From: Pseudovirgaria hyperparasitica
Lineage: Eukaryota; Ascomycota; Dothideomycetes; Acrospermales; Acrospermaceae
Direction: 5' to 3'
NCBI RefSeq assembly: GCF_010093815.1
Contig: NW_022985561.1
Coordinates: forward strand, 1,306,045-1,370,044
DNA: 64,000 nucleotides
Shown: piece after piece, positions 47,241 to 59,069 of the stretch
Position numbering within the stretch: the first letter of the stretch is position 1
How the letters are laid out: every line of letters begins with the position of its first letter
The notes under the pieces: generated by a model
What the model was told of the DNA's origin: nothing
Databases searched by the model: none
The model's input: the letters and a program-made list of their open reading frames with translations, nothing else
Program-made: the position numbers and the translations under genes

Positions 47241-48176
47241 ATGTCTTCGACAACAACGACCGCCCCTGAAACACACATCGCCCTCGTCGGCGCCGGCACA
47301 ATCGGCCTCTCCTTCGTCGCCCTACACCTCCAGTCGCTCCCCCCAACATCCCTCACCATAATCGACACCCGCCCGGACCTCCCAGCGCACGTCTCACGCA
47401 CCCTCAAGACCACCCTGCCCCCCGCCCAACATGCCCTCATCCCCTCCCTCATCCTCACCCCCGACATCACCGCCGTCCGCAACGCGTCCATAGTCCAAGA
47501 ATCCGGGCCCGAAAACCTGCCCTTCAAAACCGCCCTCTGGGCACAAGTAGAGCAACATGCTCCATCCTCGGCCCTGCTGTGGAGCAGCACAAGCGGGATC
47601 CCGGCGTCCGCACAGGCAGCGCACATGCGCGACCGCACTCGGCTGTGCGTCGTGCATCCGTATAATCCGCCGGCGGTGATGCCGCTGTTGGAGGTGTGTC
47701 CGAGCGCGGACACATCGGCGGATGTGGTTGGGCGGACGATGGCGTTCTGGCGTGCGCGTGGCCGGGCGCCGGTGCTGGTGCGCAGGGAGGTGCCTGGGTT
47801 TGTGGCGAATCGGCTTGCGTTTGCGCTGTTGCGCGAGGCGGTGTATCTGGTTGAGCAAGGCGTGGTGTCGTTGGAGGATGTGGATCGGGTCGTTGAGGGG
47901 AGCATGGGCCCGCGGTGGGCAGTGGCTGGGCCGTTCAAGAGCTATCATGCTGGGGGAGGAGAGGGTGGATTGGAGGGGTTCTTTAAAAATATTGGAGGGA
48001 CGGTCCAGAGTTGTTGGGATGATGCTGGGAGTGTGAATGTTGGGGAGAGGTGGGAGGAGAAGGTATTTCAGGAGGCGGAACAGGCGTATGGGAGGGTTGA
48101 CACGGCGGAAAGGGACCAGATCACGAGAGCTGTACTGGAAGCTGTGAGGCGAGGTAAGGAAGGGAAGAACGCATGA
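47241..48176 (+). CDS. 3-hydroxyacyl-CoA dehydrogenase family protein (lambda-crystallin-like)
   Basis: An intronless gene of 311 aa. The N-terminal Rossmann fold has IALVGAGTIGLSF (GxGxxG at residues 17-22) and IIDTRPD. The catalytic histidine is in VVHPYNPPAVMPL. The helical C-terminal domain begins VPGFVANRLAFALLREA and holds GPRWAVAGPF. The family oxidises 3-hydroxyacyl-CoA or L-gulonate with NAD. The missing trifunctional context and single-domain size suggest the lambda-crystallin/L-gulonate-dehydrogenase branch, but the ligase partner argues for an acyl-CoA substrate. It has no obvious peroxisomal signal. Coding DNA is GC-rich, which produces long shadow frames on the other strand. Confidence 0.88.
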   Translation: MSSTTTTAPETHIALVGAGTIGLSFVALHLQSLPPTSLTIIDTRPDLPAHVSRTLKTTLPPAQHALIPSLILTPDITAVRNASIVQESGPENLPFKTALWAQVEQHAPSSALLWSSTSGIPASAQAAHMRDRTRLCVVHPYNPPAVMPLLEVCPSADTSADVVGRTMAFWRARGRAPVLVRREVPGFVANRLAFALLREAVYLVEQGVVSLEDVDRVVEGSMGPRWAVAGPFKSYHAGGGEGGLEGFFKNIGGTVQSCWDDAGSVNVGERWEEKVFQEAEQAYGRVDTAERDQITRAVLEAVRRGKEGKNA

Positions 48177-48335
48177 AATGAAGTGTAGAGTTCGAACATC
48201 ATCGCGATTAATAGACCGTGCTTCAAGTCTGCTTGACTGTAAGTGTAGCATAAAGTTACAGTACCAACCAGTTCGCCATTTTTCCTTATACGCAAAAACG
48301 CCCACTTCGCCCTTTGAATATGCTAATCGTGTCCG

Positions 48336-49147
48336 TCATATGACCCAGCGATAACTCGCGTACCGTCCAGCCGTTTGACTTGGCCTGATAATCTTCACGA
48401 CCTGCCCTCTCCTCAGCCCCATGTAGCGAGCCATGGGATCCGTGACCTGCATCCTTGGTAATTGCGTCTCTTTCAGCCGATAGCGCTCCAGCAGTGCGGT
48501 TTTCTCCTCTTTGGACAGTAGGATGTGCTTTGGTACGAGTTCGTGTCTGCTGATGTTGACGAGTAAGTCTTGGTCGCTGAATGTTTCGATTCCACCTGGA
48601 GGTTTGAATTCTTGATTTCCCTGTAAGAAGCGGTTTCCCATAGAGGTGATCGGCTCTTTCGTGATGAAGATACCCGTATAGAAGTTCTCGTCGTGCAGAG
48701 TATGGATGTATGTTCGTAATTCTTTCGTGCCAATCTGGCCGTCGGGTGCGAACTCGATGCGTATAGTCCCGATCTGGGGCTTCGGGTCGGGAACCTTTGC
48801 TGTTGGCGGGTCGGTGTATTTTGCAAGCATCTCTTCGCTAGGTATGGCACGGAAGGAGAGGTTGCGACGACTGGATGTGTTATAAAGACTGTTCGCCAAA
48901 GCCGGGACGACTATCTTACTCAAGAATCCCATCTTGCATCTGAAACTTCCGCTTGAACTCGTCGTACGTCATCTCAATCTCATCGGTAGAGATCTCGTAG
49001 CCCTGAGCCTCACGTTAGTATATTCAGTCTGCGCTGTAACACTCAAAACCGCATACGTACTCTATCAGCGCACATTTGCTGCGCATTTCCTCGAACCTTC
49101 CATAGTCGCGTGAGCTCGCGGTCTGCCCTCTTCTGGTCCTCCGACAT
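48336..49147 (-). CDS. RPB5: RNA polymerase I/II/III common subunit RPABC1
   Basis: Three exons on the minus strand: 49147-49061, 49002-48920 and 48870-48336, giving 234 aa. The N-terminal jaw domain starts MSEDQKRADRELTRLWKVRG. The C-terminal assembly domain holds RHELVPKHILLSKEEK, the block DPMARYMGLRRGQVVKI and the end GRYASYRWVI, all diagnostic for RPB5. It is shared by all three nuclear RNA polymerases. The intron GTAAGA..CCAG between exons 2 and 3 is required, because the unspliced frame stops. It diverges from PPM1, with 235 bp between start codons. Confidence 0.95.
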
Positions 49148-49382
49148 TTCAATTTAGAAATCGTCAGCGTTATGTGCGAGCGTGTGGGAAGTTGCGACAG
49201 TAAATTTGGCGTAAAGAGTGACTGAGGTCGCAATAATTTAAAGTTGAAGCGCGACGGCTCAGAATGGTCTTGATAGGACGTTCAAGCTAGTCGCAATACG
49301 GACTAGTAACGCAATTGAGGCCCGTTCGCAAGTGGTATAATATAAATCAACAACAAACGCGTACAAAGTTATCTGCATTGCA

Positions 49383-50569
49383 ATGGCAGACCGACAAGCC
49401 GCACAAATCCCAGACCTTCGTTCTTTACTGTCATCACGAGGTCGTGGAGGCCTCCGAGCGAGAGGCCGTGCTAGACGAGGCTCTCCAGAACGTTTTCAGC
49501 ATGAAAATACTCCCCAGGTCAAGGATACCATCGTGCAACGAACTGATCATGATGCTGCCGCTTCCAGAATGAGCGCAGTGGAGCTAGGCTACCTAGAAGA
49601 TCCATATGCGAGATTATTCGCAACTGCACCTACTCCGAGACGCTTCCCGATCATGAACAGAGGTGAGCTCGGTCTCGCGGCGCCCAACTGTATGATCTGC
49701 GCTGACAATCCGTAGGAACGTATATACGGACGTCAGCGATAGACAAGCTTGTAAATAAGTTCCTGGACTCAAATCCAGATGTACAGAAGCAGATCATCTC
49801 CCTCGGAGCGGGAACAGATACTCGATACTTTCGCATCCTCTCCAAGTCACCGAGAAGTAGTCTGCTGTACCACGAGTTAGATTTCGCACACAATACAGGA
49901 CATAAGATTGCAACTATCCAACGGACACCGGGTTTGTTGTCTCAGATCAAGGCGGCGCTTTCAAGCCCGGACGAACTAGAGATTTCTGAAGACGCGACTG
50001 TTCTGACGTCCCCTACTTACAATATTCATGCCATTGATCTTAGAAACATTGCCGCCGATCCTCCTCCTTCGCTACCGAACATTTCTTCGTCTGCTCCCAC
50101 CTTGCTCATCTCAGAGTGTTGTCTCATCTATCTCACGCCAGAAGCCGCATCCCGAGTTTTGACGACATTGACTCAGCGCCTCATACCAGAGCCTACGCCT
50201 GTCGCAATCGTGCTATACGAGCCTATAAAGCCGAATGACTCCTTCGGACGTACTATGGTATCAAATCTTGCCACAAGAGGCATCGTCCTAGAGACACTAC
50301 AACAATATCCTTCGTTAGCAGCACAGAGAGATCGCTTTCGAGATGCTGGCTTTGTAGACGGACAAGGCGCAGCCGGTACAGACTTCATATATGACGCTTG
50401 GGTATCCTCGAAGGAAAAAGAGCGGGTCGCCGCCTTGGAGATGATGGACGAACTAGAGGAATGGTTGTTGCTAGCAAAGCACTACTGCGTTGCTTGGGGC
50501 TGGCGGAATGGAGGCGATTTCCGCTTCCAAGATGCCTGGACGACATTGAAAGGTCAGACAAACGAGTAG
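49383..50569 (+). CDS. PPM1: Leucine carboxyl methyltransferase (PP2A methylase)
   Basis: Two exons: 49383-49662 and 49716-50569, giving 377 aa. The SAM-binding motif ISLGAGTDTRYFRIL is followed by HELDFAHNTGHK, then LISECCLIYLTPEAASRVL and VLYEPIKPNDSFGRTM, the signature order of LCMT1/Ppm1. The enzyme methylates the C-terminal leucine of the PP2A catalytic subunit, in the cytosol. The length is close to the family norm. The intron has GTGAGC and CGTAG ends and keeps frame. Confidence 0.93.
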
Positions 50570-52129
50570 CAAATGCTCGAGCCTTTCATTCCTCCTAAGT
50601 CAAATTGAGCTGCTGCGAAGGAAATCGCAAGGTCGAAATCGTCTAACGTCTCACCATTCGTTGAACACTTAAATCAGTGTCGGCCGAACGACCTTGGAAT
50701 TAGTCGTCTCTGCTGCGTGATATCCCCAAGGTTGCCACACCGGTAACGAGAGCCATCAGATGGTCTGCGAGGTCATTGCCCAGAGCAGATCCCGCGCCTT
50801 CATAGTCCCCTGAACAGTGTCCCATCCACATCCAAAATATGCGAAAGGACTACTCTGTGGAAATAAAATGACCAGGGAAGGTTTGACTAGAACTCTTCCA
50901 TGTCTGTAGAGAAGATCTAGGGCCGGACTGCCGTCCATAGATCTTTTCGAGTCTATCAGAACCAAGACAATGACCCCACGAGTCCGGTCGCACCAATGCT
51001 CTATTGGCCCATTCCATGACACTTGGTGTTTGACTCTGAATTCCTGAGATCAAGAGATGCATGATCATTCGGATCAGTGCATCAGGATGGTTACCCGCGT
51101 AAAAGCCCTGAAAGCTGTGTGCGCTTCCCGATTTCTGCGCGGATTCGGAAGTCGAATGAGATAAGAACTGTGCGAGGATGTCCAAGACTGACAAAGTTCT
51201 AGCTATAGTCTCACCGCAAACAAGCAGGATCGTCCGGTAGCAAAAGCAACTTCTATTCAGACCTAGTACCGCAATCCTAGGATGACTGTTGTCAAGCAGC
51301 GTCTCGTGGGAGTATATCCCAAAGAGGCGTCGCTGGGCACGTCTGATCCTCATTCGCGTAGTCTGGAAATTTGCCAGTTCATACCCCACGTCGGTATATT
51401 GGACGTTTTCTGGTTAAGTTCAGGACATAGTGTCCAAAAACGTCTTTAGACCTTGTCAGATTAAATGTTAGTGCCGTAGAAGTGACTTCAGTCTTTGACG
51501 AACATGAGATCGAGAGTACGCTCAACCAGACCTGCGAAGCACTACCATTCACAATGCCTGACTTTGGTAAGTGTAGCATTGTGCTCTGGAATATTCTACA
51601 ATGACCTCGGTATCAGCAAGAACAGGACGTACTGGCCATGCTCACACGATTTTGGTATTCTTAGCATCGATTAGTCGAGGAATAGGCGTAACAGCCCGAC
51701 GAGCCAGTGGTCAAGTTCAGAGTCGCGCGGCATCACAAACCGTTGCTGTCCAGGACGTGTTACGGCGAATGGTGATGTTATACAAATCACGAGTGCCTAC
51801 CAAAGACTAAAAGGAGAAGGTCGAAAATGGTTTGGAGTGTGATGATACGACTGCCGACATGTAACAGTACCACGCGACCGTAGATCTAACGGCAATAAAT
51901 TCCGCTGACGACATGTAGATCTGTACAGGTCACAGCCTAGACCATGTCGGATTTAGATGTGGCGCAGCACTTTGAATTAAGCTTCGAAGGGTATAGAACA
52001 TGCCGATCTGCAACAGTTACGACAAAGTACCACGATGCGAGGTGTCGATGGAACTTCTTGGCGAGGAGTCCACCATGTGCATATACTATTCAGAAGTCCA
52101 GTAAAGGACTGAACTGACCTCTGCTATAC
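50570..52129. other. Gene-poor stretch with possible decayed gene
   Basis: A minus-strand frame at 50850-51389 (179 codons, ending in a repetitive Ser/Gln segment) and its neighbour at 51379-51579 overlap slightly in different frames. They show no motif I can name. This may be a decayed gene. Confidence 0.35.
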
Positions 52130-54327
52130 ATGTCTGAAATGGCGTACAGCAGCTCGATACACGAAATTCTGCGCCTAGGGGATATTTCATTGCAGGTCTA
52201 CCGACAATGTACGTGGATTGCTCCAAATGAAAGGACATGTTTTGATGGAGGTTGGACTGGCATCGATGACATCACTGCGTTTCCAAAACTTAGCATTCCA
52301 CACGCAGGCACTGACCAGCATAACACCAGGTCGCGACTCTCCTGGTCAATACAAACATCTGGCTAACGATGCCCGCCAACTTCACAGCATCTGGATTGAC
52401 CTTTGCGACCTGATCAAGCAATACAAAGTCCCAGCGGAAGCGAAATCCGAGCTGATCGAACGTGGTTTCCAGTGTAGGGATGTTCTTAGCGATGTCGAGG
52501 CCACAATTCGAAAGTACAACGGCAAGTCGCTGAAATCCAAGCGCGAATGGGACAAGCAGTCCTGGGACGACCAAGGAGGGCGTGGTCTCCAGCTCAAGCT
52601 GAATGCCTGTACCATCGAATTGAGCTCGTTTCACTGTAGCTTGATATTATCGGCTCAAGCAAAGATACAGGACGCTCTATCTCTACTCATCACGGATTAC
52701 CTGAGCAGTAATACTAGCGGTACAACCACAAGCATGCTTGAAGCTGCAGTAGAAGCTGCGAATGGACGAGACGAAGTTACATGGCAACAACTCATCCGCG
52801 ACTTAGAGGGCCTTGGCATTACAGAAGCAGTTGCGAGTGAAAACAGACCTGTCGTTGTCGAGCGGCTTGAAAGAGTGATGAATGGCGATCTGGTTGATGA
52901 TGATTCGAGTGACCAGTCAAGTACTAGGCAACTGTCCATTCATGGCTCCAGTTCTGTGCCTACAATACCTGCCATGAGGAGAACAGAACTTGATGCCGGG
53001 GCAGCTGGTCCGTCTAACTGGACAGGTCAGGGATCATCCCTAGCACCAATTACAACATATCCCACGGAGCAGACAGCTGCTCTAGAGCCGCCCCCCTATG
53101 AAGACTTATCCAATCCAGCGATTTTCAGCATGGCGCAGACCGCTGTTGAAGCCTGGAATACAAGGAACTGGCCTGTCGCCATGGCAGCCATTGAGGAGAT
53201 AATTCAGGCTGTACAATCTGGCGGTACGGTCGAAGTAGATGGTGGAGGCAGAAGTCAACCGGATATGCGCTTGCTTCAGCACCTCATGGGCGTGGCCGCA
53301 AGCTACGAAGGAGAGCTCGAGACGGCAAAGAAATGGTTCGAGATGGTGCTAGACCGGCCATACACGAAATCGATAGACCTGGATGAAGCGGAATGCGCCG
53401 CAGCCAGATGGCTCGGTGACACTTGCATAATGCTGGATGAACCCAAGAATGGCATCTTTGCCTGGGCAATGTCCTTCACGGGTCAACCCGGAGGAACCAA
53501 GAGTTTGATAGGGGCAAAGATCTGCGGAGAATTGAAGACTTTCGACGTGCAAATACAAACAGTAAGAACACTTCTTGCGTCTCTCGAGCGCCAGAACAAG
53601 GACCCGACCACTATCTTCAAGACCGCCTCCCTAGGCGCGAAGATCCATGCCATCTCTTACGCATACAAGAAAATGGAGAAAGGTATGCCCGTATCCCCGT
53701 CGGCAATCTTGTTCAACACAGCTAACACACGCAGTCTTGTCCGAATATGGCTCTGCCTACAAACGCCACGGCAAGGACGTCAACATCAAACAAGACTACC
53801 TTCTCCGTCCCATGACCGGCCTTGAATGGCCAATCCCATGGGACCCTCTGTTCAGCGCAAGCAAGACAGCCACCTTCATCAGAACGTACCGCGACTGTCG
53901 CATGAACCGAACATTCTCAAACAACCCAAGCAAAAACCCCGACGATGCCTCACACAGCATGAAAAGCATGCCATACACAACCAAGCGCGATCTGGCATGG
54001 CTCACAGCGACCATCAGAGCATATCTCGAACAGCACAACATGCCATTCCTCGTCATGAGCGACCACTTCACCGTGACGTTGGACCAAAGCATCAAGGGTG
54101 TGTTTTTCCGCGAGCACATCAACATCGACTTCAAAAAAGTGAGTATGCGCACTGCATACGGCTTCAGGATTACGGATACCGAGAGCCAGACTAGAGCGTT
54201 CATGTTCGGGGAAGAGGAGGAGCAGCGGAGACAACGCCAGAACGATGCGCTTACCGAGAAGCTGATCTTGCATGTCGCTGCTGCTGACAGAGAGTCTGGC
54301 ACGAGTGCCGCTGGGGGGGCTGGATGA
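52130..54327 (+). CDS. Conserved fungal protein with STAND-type N-terminal domain
   Basis: Three exons: 52130-52208, 52330-53682 and 53735-54327, giving 674 aa. The N-terminus (IHEILRLGDISLQVYRQC, then SPGQYKHLANDARQLHSIW) resembles the helical domain found at the head of many fungal STAND/NLR proteins, but no NACHT, ankyrin or WD40 part follows. A Ser/Pro-rich linker lies around residues 230-290, followed by a helical region (TPR-like pairs such as LLQHLMGVAASYEGELETAKKWFEM). The C-terminal third has TTKRDLAWLTATIRAYLEQHNMPF and an acidic, Gln/Arg-rich end. Introns are 121 bp and 52 bp. Function is unknown; it could be an adaptor of the NLR type. Confidence 0.75.
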
Positions 54328-55071
54328 TGCTTCTATGTACTATATATCCCGAGTTTCGCATACCTGTACTTCCACCGAATAGCAATGAAGTAGACGACTT
54401 GCCTGGGCGAGACATAGTATCTACCTAGACATCCATACGGTAGTGGCACTCTCACACGGTCATAGCACCCTAGCACAACACCCAGTCCTCCCAACATCTC
54501 TCTCAGAACAATCCACCGCATATAACCCCCCTTCCTAAACCTTATCCTCCACGCACACGCGTCTATATAAGACGCCCGACATGGGGTGTATGCTACCACA
54601 TACTTCATGTGACGACACCAGTCATCCATTGGCAGGAAAGACAGCGCTGCAGCAAAGAACGCTGCGCAGAGTCCGTGTAATAGATGGATAGAAGAACGGC
54701 TCGGTCGGGTTCAGTTCAGAGGAGGCCGATGTGAGGCTGAAGGCGCGATTGATGTATCCATAGCGCGGCTGGCGGTGCAAGTGTCGGACTGCCAGCCAGG
54801 GTTTCCCGGCGCTAGCTTAGTGTGTGTGGTGTGTGTATATGGTATGGGCCCAGTGTATTCCAGCATGTTGGGGGCGGAGTGTGGAATGGGATATGTAGAA
54901 TGATATATATAAAGAGGGTTGAGATCTTTGGGATGTGCTTTTTTTCTATATCATAATAGCTCATTCGGGTGTTCTATCGCCTGGTTGTATATTTTGTTTG
55001 TATATCTCATTCATCATCCCCTTTACTTGGACTACCGCACACCCAGGATCTAACTAGTTATTTTTATACAC
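54328..55071. promoter_or_regulatory. Intergenic with TATA-like box
   Basis: A (TG)n patch is at about 54820-54840. A TATATATAAA box near 54903-54912 lies 160 bp upstream of the membrane-protein start. No gene is seen. Confidence 0.4.
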
Positions 55072-56351
55072 ATGTCCTCCTCCGCAGAGCCCCAGCTCAC
55101 AGACCTCCTCTCCGTACGCCACCTCTTCCACGGCGACGATGACTCGCACAAGCATATCTGCCCGCAGGAACTCTCCGTCCCGACAATCCCCATAACGGGC
55201 TCCCTCACCTTCCACACCCTCGCCTCTCTGATCTCCGCCGGGGCAGCAGTCTTCGTGCTTGTCCTCAGCGTCATCCTCGTCTCGAACCACGCACGTCACT
55301 ATGCCGCGCCGAGGGAACAGAGACAAGTCATACGCATAATATGTATCGTGCCGTTCTTTTCGGTCGTGGCGCTGCTTGTCATTTTGGCTGGGGAGAACGG
55401 GCAGTATGTTGAGCCGGCGAGGAGTGTGGGCGAGGCAGTTGCGATTGCGAGTTTCTTCTTGTTGTGTGCTGAGTATGTTGTTCTTGTGACGGAGGGGGCA
55501 AAGAGGATGGTTCGGAGTGGAAGGGCGCCTTGGTTGAAGGTGAGTGTGATGTTTTTTTTTCTCTTTGTCCCCGTTGGTCTGCGGATGCTGATGTCGGAGT
55601 AGAAAGTGTGGTATATGGTGTTGCAGTTCTTGCCGGTCAGTGTGTTGTTGTGGATCTTCACGGCTGCTACGTTTGCGACGGGGACGTATTGCAAGCAGTC
55701 GAACAAGCTCTACTTTGCACATATATGGCTCACGGTCATCACGTTCGTAACGACGTTTGCGGCACTTCTTGCGGTGATTAAGTTCTACCACATCATGAAG
55801 GTGGAGTTGAAGCCGCAGAGGGCACTGCTGCAGCTGTGTGCTTTCAAGGGCCTGGTTGCACTGTCGGTGTTGCAAAGTGTAAGTCGGTTGCTGGGACTGG
55901 CGGCGATGCAGCAAGGACTGACTTTACCCTGTAGTTCATCATCAACATTCTCCTCTCGACCAACACAATCAAACCTTCGGAACACATGTCATACGCAGAC
56001 ATCAATGAAGCACTACCGTCTCTTCTCATCAGTTGCGAGATGCCATTCTTCGCCGTCTTCTTCTTCTATGCTTTCGGCGCTGGTCGGTACAAGGCAAAGG
56101 TAACAAAACTGGAGAGTCGTGCCTGTTTCCGGGCCATCATCGATGCCGCCAACGTATCAGATATCTTTTCGGCCTTTGTTCGTGGACCGGTGGGGCTGCT
56201 TCGTGAACACGGGCAGAAGTCCAGGCATACGCAGTCAGGAGAATATGTAGGGCTAGTCGCGAGTCCACCGCATTCCGACACCGTGCCAATTGTTACACGT
56301 CCTCTTCGACCGGTCTCGCCTTCGCCCGAAAGATATGAAGGTCGTGTTTGA
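55072..56351 (+). CDS. TMEM184/OST-alpha family membrane protein (DUF300)
   Basis: Three exons: 55072-55539, 55603-55878 and 55935-56351, giving 386 aa. About seven hydrophobic helices are visible, starting at LASLISAGAAVFVLVLSVIL. The family blocks RQVIRIICIVPFFSVVALL, VELKPQRALLQLCAFKGLV and EALPSLLISCEMPFFAVFF are clear. The C-terminal tail is hydrophilic and Ser/Pro-rich. Yeast and plant relatives are membrane proteins of the solute-transporter OST-alpha type, some with vacuolar roles; function here is inferred only as transport or receptor-like. Splice junctions are in phase 0 with GTGAGT and GTAAGT donors. Shadow frames on the opposite strand are long because the region is GC-rich. Confidence 0.9.
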
Positions 56352-56495
56352 GGTTGTGTGTATACAAGCCGTGTTTGCATGTTGATGCCTTGAGATTGTA
56401 TAAGATTTTGACATTGTGGATATTCGATGGAGCTTATTCTGTATGGCGAGGGCGTTTTGAGCTGGTTCATATCATAGATATTGCCCAAACGGTGA

Positions 56496-58174
56496 TTATA
56501 GAGCCGACAAAGAGCGTGTCGCTTCGTTGACTGCTGTTTGAAGACTTGCCATTGGATTTTGTTTGTTATAGTTGCTCGTAAAACTGAGGATTACATCCGC
56601 TTGTCCGAGCCCAGGGACGTCTCTTATGTATTTGAGCACGCTGTGCATAAACTCGATGCGGTGTGCATCGAGATTGGCGCGAAGTAGGAGCACCTGGAAC
56701 GGCCACAAGATGAAGTAAGAGCCAATTGGTGGAGGATACGGACACGGTTTACGCTCTTCAATGGGACTCAGCTGGCCCAGTAGATATGGTACGGAGGCCA
56801 GGATGCCGTCAGCATAATCCTCCATGTTCGCTGTTGGCAACGATATTAGTTCATTTAGCATGCCTTCCTGCCCAAGTCCACCCATAGCCTTTAATCTAGT
56901 GACACATTTGAGGATAGCGTCTTTCACAAACACACGGCTACATCTCCAGAAGTTCCAGATTCCGGCCATGCGGAAATCAGAGTAGACATGGTACGAATTA
57001 AGCCAGTCAGGGTAGGCGAGAGGGAGTGTGCGTTGCTGCGCGGGAGCGATTGTGACGGTCCGGTAGCTTCTCTTGTTGACCATGAGGTAAGGAAATTTGT
57101 CCAGCTCGGCTTCCAACTCGACCGCTGCATTGACATGATCAAGGAGCTCTATTGTAATTGGTTCATGCAGGCTCATCTTGAGCTCCTGTGCTTTGGCGCA
57201 GTAGTTTGTCACACGTATGGCTGTGTCGCTGAATACAGAGATTGGGAACTTAGGGTTGTGGTTAAAAACAGGAACAAACGATGGACGAAGCGACTTGGAC
57301 AAGCATGCCGCTTGCTGTCAGACCGTTAGAGTAAAACCTATAGATCAGAATAGAACGACAGACCAGATGACTGAAGATGTATCGGACCATGCTTTGGCCG
57401 ACATAAGTGTCGAATTGTTCAGGACCCCGCAATTTAATGATTAGCATCCAGCCGTCATGGTGTATCTCCCAGAGCGAAGGCCTAACAGACTCTCGCACAA
57501 TGACCTGCGTAGATGATCAGTGGCTCTAGCATCCATATAACCGATCCAACCCACCTCGTACAGACTCAACAAGATGACGGACGCCAAGGTTGAGTCTTTA
57601 GTTGCCTGGACGGGATCTTGAAGGGCTTCATTGAGGAAGCGTAATGTAGCGCCATGGGCAACACGAGCTTTGTAAAGTAAGTTTTCGTCCTTGATTTGCT
57701 TTGCTAGACTAGCAAAAGCAACAGAGTCCAAAGCTTTGAGGTACAATGGAGTTTGATAGAGACCTTGCCTGGTCAATGAGTCTAGAAAGTCTAGGAATAT
57801 GCCCTGTTGCCGATGCAGTAGGATGAAGCCAGTCATGGAGGAATCTCTGGACGGCAAAGCTCTCTGGTGCTATCGAGATGGGTGGAGAGAGCTTGTCTGA
57901 GGTTAAAGGACGTCCTCGTACAAAAATGTGTAGAGGCGGATATTGTAAGCCATCGCTCGTTTGATACTGATACTGATACTGGGGCGTAGTCTCCTTGCCA
58001 TAGCCAGGACATCTTTGATGCTTGCGAAGACACTTTGTACAACCGGGGAGTCCTTGGTCGCACTGCAGGATCGGACGGATTAGCGTACGGTGCAGGTCTG
58101 GCCTGGTCACTTACTTTGACCTTCTTTTTCCTACAAGCAATACATGCACTGCCCGGGCGCCCGGGAAGTGACAT
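56496..58174 (-). CDS. Zn2Cys6 transcription factor, with an ambiguous internal frame change
   Basis: Exons on the minus strand: 58174-58115, 58062-57555 (internally problematic), 57504-57364 and 57314-56496. The zinc cluster is split by intron 1: CIACRKKKVK, then CDQGLPGCTKCLRKHQRCPG. The fungal regulatory region holds ARVAHGATLRFLNEALQDP and LLSLYE, then KLRGPEQFDTYVGQSMVRYIF. In exon 2 the frame holding FAVQRFLHDWLHPT must move by one base to reach GIFLDFLDSL, near 57801-57815. A 49-bp intron (GTCCAG..ACAG) would also connect them but removes family-like residues. Either a small indel or an unusual intron is present. The DNA targets are unknown. It would be nuclear. Confidence 0.72.
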
Positions 58175-59069
58175 GACGCAGGATTGACCGTGTGTCTATC
58201 CAGTGAACAGAAATTAGTTAGTTGTGACAAGATGTAAATAAGTCGAGGATGCATTGGGATAGATAGAGCGTAAGAGCATTCTCAAGAGTCGCGGCCATAA
58301 TGCATCCATAGTTGCAGAGACAGAGATACCATTAATTACGATACAGACCTCGGAGTCTGGATCCGGATGATGGATAGCATCAAGGCACGTGATTGCGCAA
58401 TGCGTCTTCTCGTGGTTATTGTTTTGGAAATAACATGATGATGCCTTTTGAGGTACAGTATGACGATGTTCTCATCAATCATCCACACTTTTCTGCGGTG
58501 TCTGTGCCTTCTTAACCGAAACTGGCCGTCTATATTACTCTGCCTCCACTTAAGGATCATAATCAGCACCGCAGTCAGTTTGAATGGAACGCCAGTACCA
58601 AACAGGAAGGCCACTCGAAACACTTATTGTTGTTGACCGCAAACGCCCAAGCCAGCTGGTAGAGGTACATTTCGAATGATATTTATTAATCGTGGCTTCG
58701 TGAATGTTAGCCAGGGTGTTTATCCAAGCCTTCTGTCTCCGATTGGCTCCGTTCCGCTTCCGTGACGCGCACTGTTGCTATTGCTCTTCTACCTATGCCA
58801 ACTACCGTGGCGGCGGCGATTGAGGGACTGAGATGTCCGAGGGCGTCTAACCCTATGATGGATAGTCTACTGCGGATGCTACCAGAGTACCTGGTCATAG
58901 TCTTTAGATACCTACCACAAGCAGTCAAGATTGGCGTCTGAGTCCCCTGCCGGCGATAGACGATCAATTGAGCAAGCAGAAGCTCAGCTGCGGCGTTGTA
59001 TATAAACGACCGTTGTAGCCAGTCTGCGAGCATGTATCTTATCGCAGTGATAGCTCGTTCTATGCAGCG
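58175..59069. other. Intergenic between the Zn2Cys6 and S41-family genes
   Basis: No supported gene. The minus-strand frame 58336-58623 has no motif and is rejected. Confidence 0.4.

Noticed and set aside
47162-48305. Long minus-strand frames (258 and 303 codons) over the dehydrogenase gene
   Set aside because: Shadows of a GC-rich coding strand; composition is Arg/His/Pro-rich with no domain.
58336-58623. 95-codon minus-strand frame
   Set aside because: Basic, low-information sequence with no motif; likely chance.
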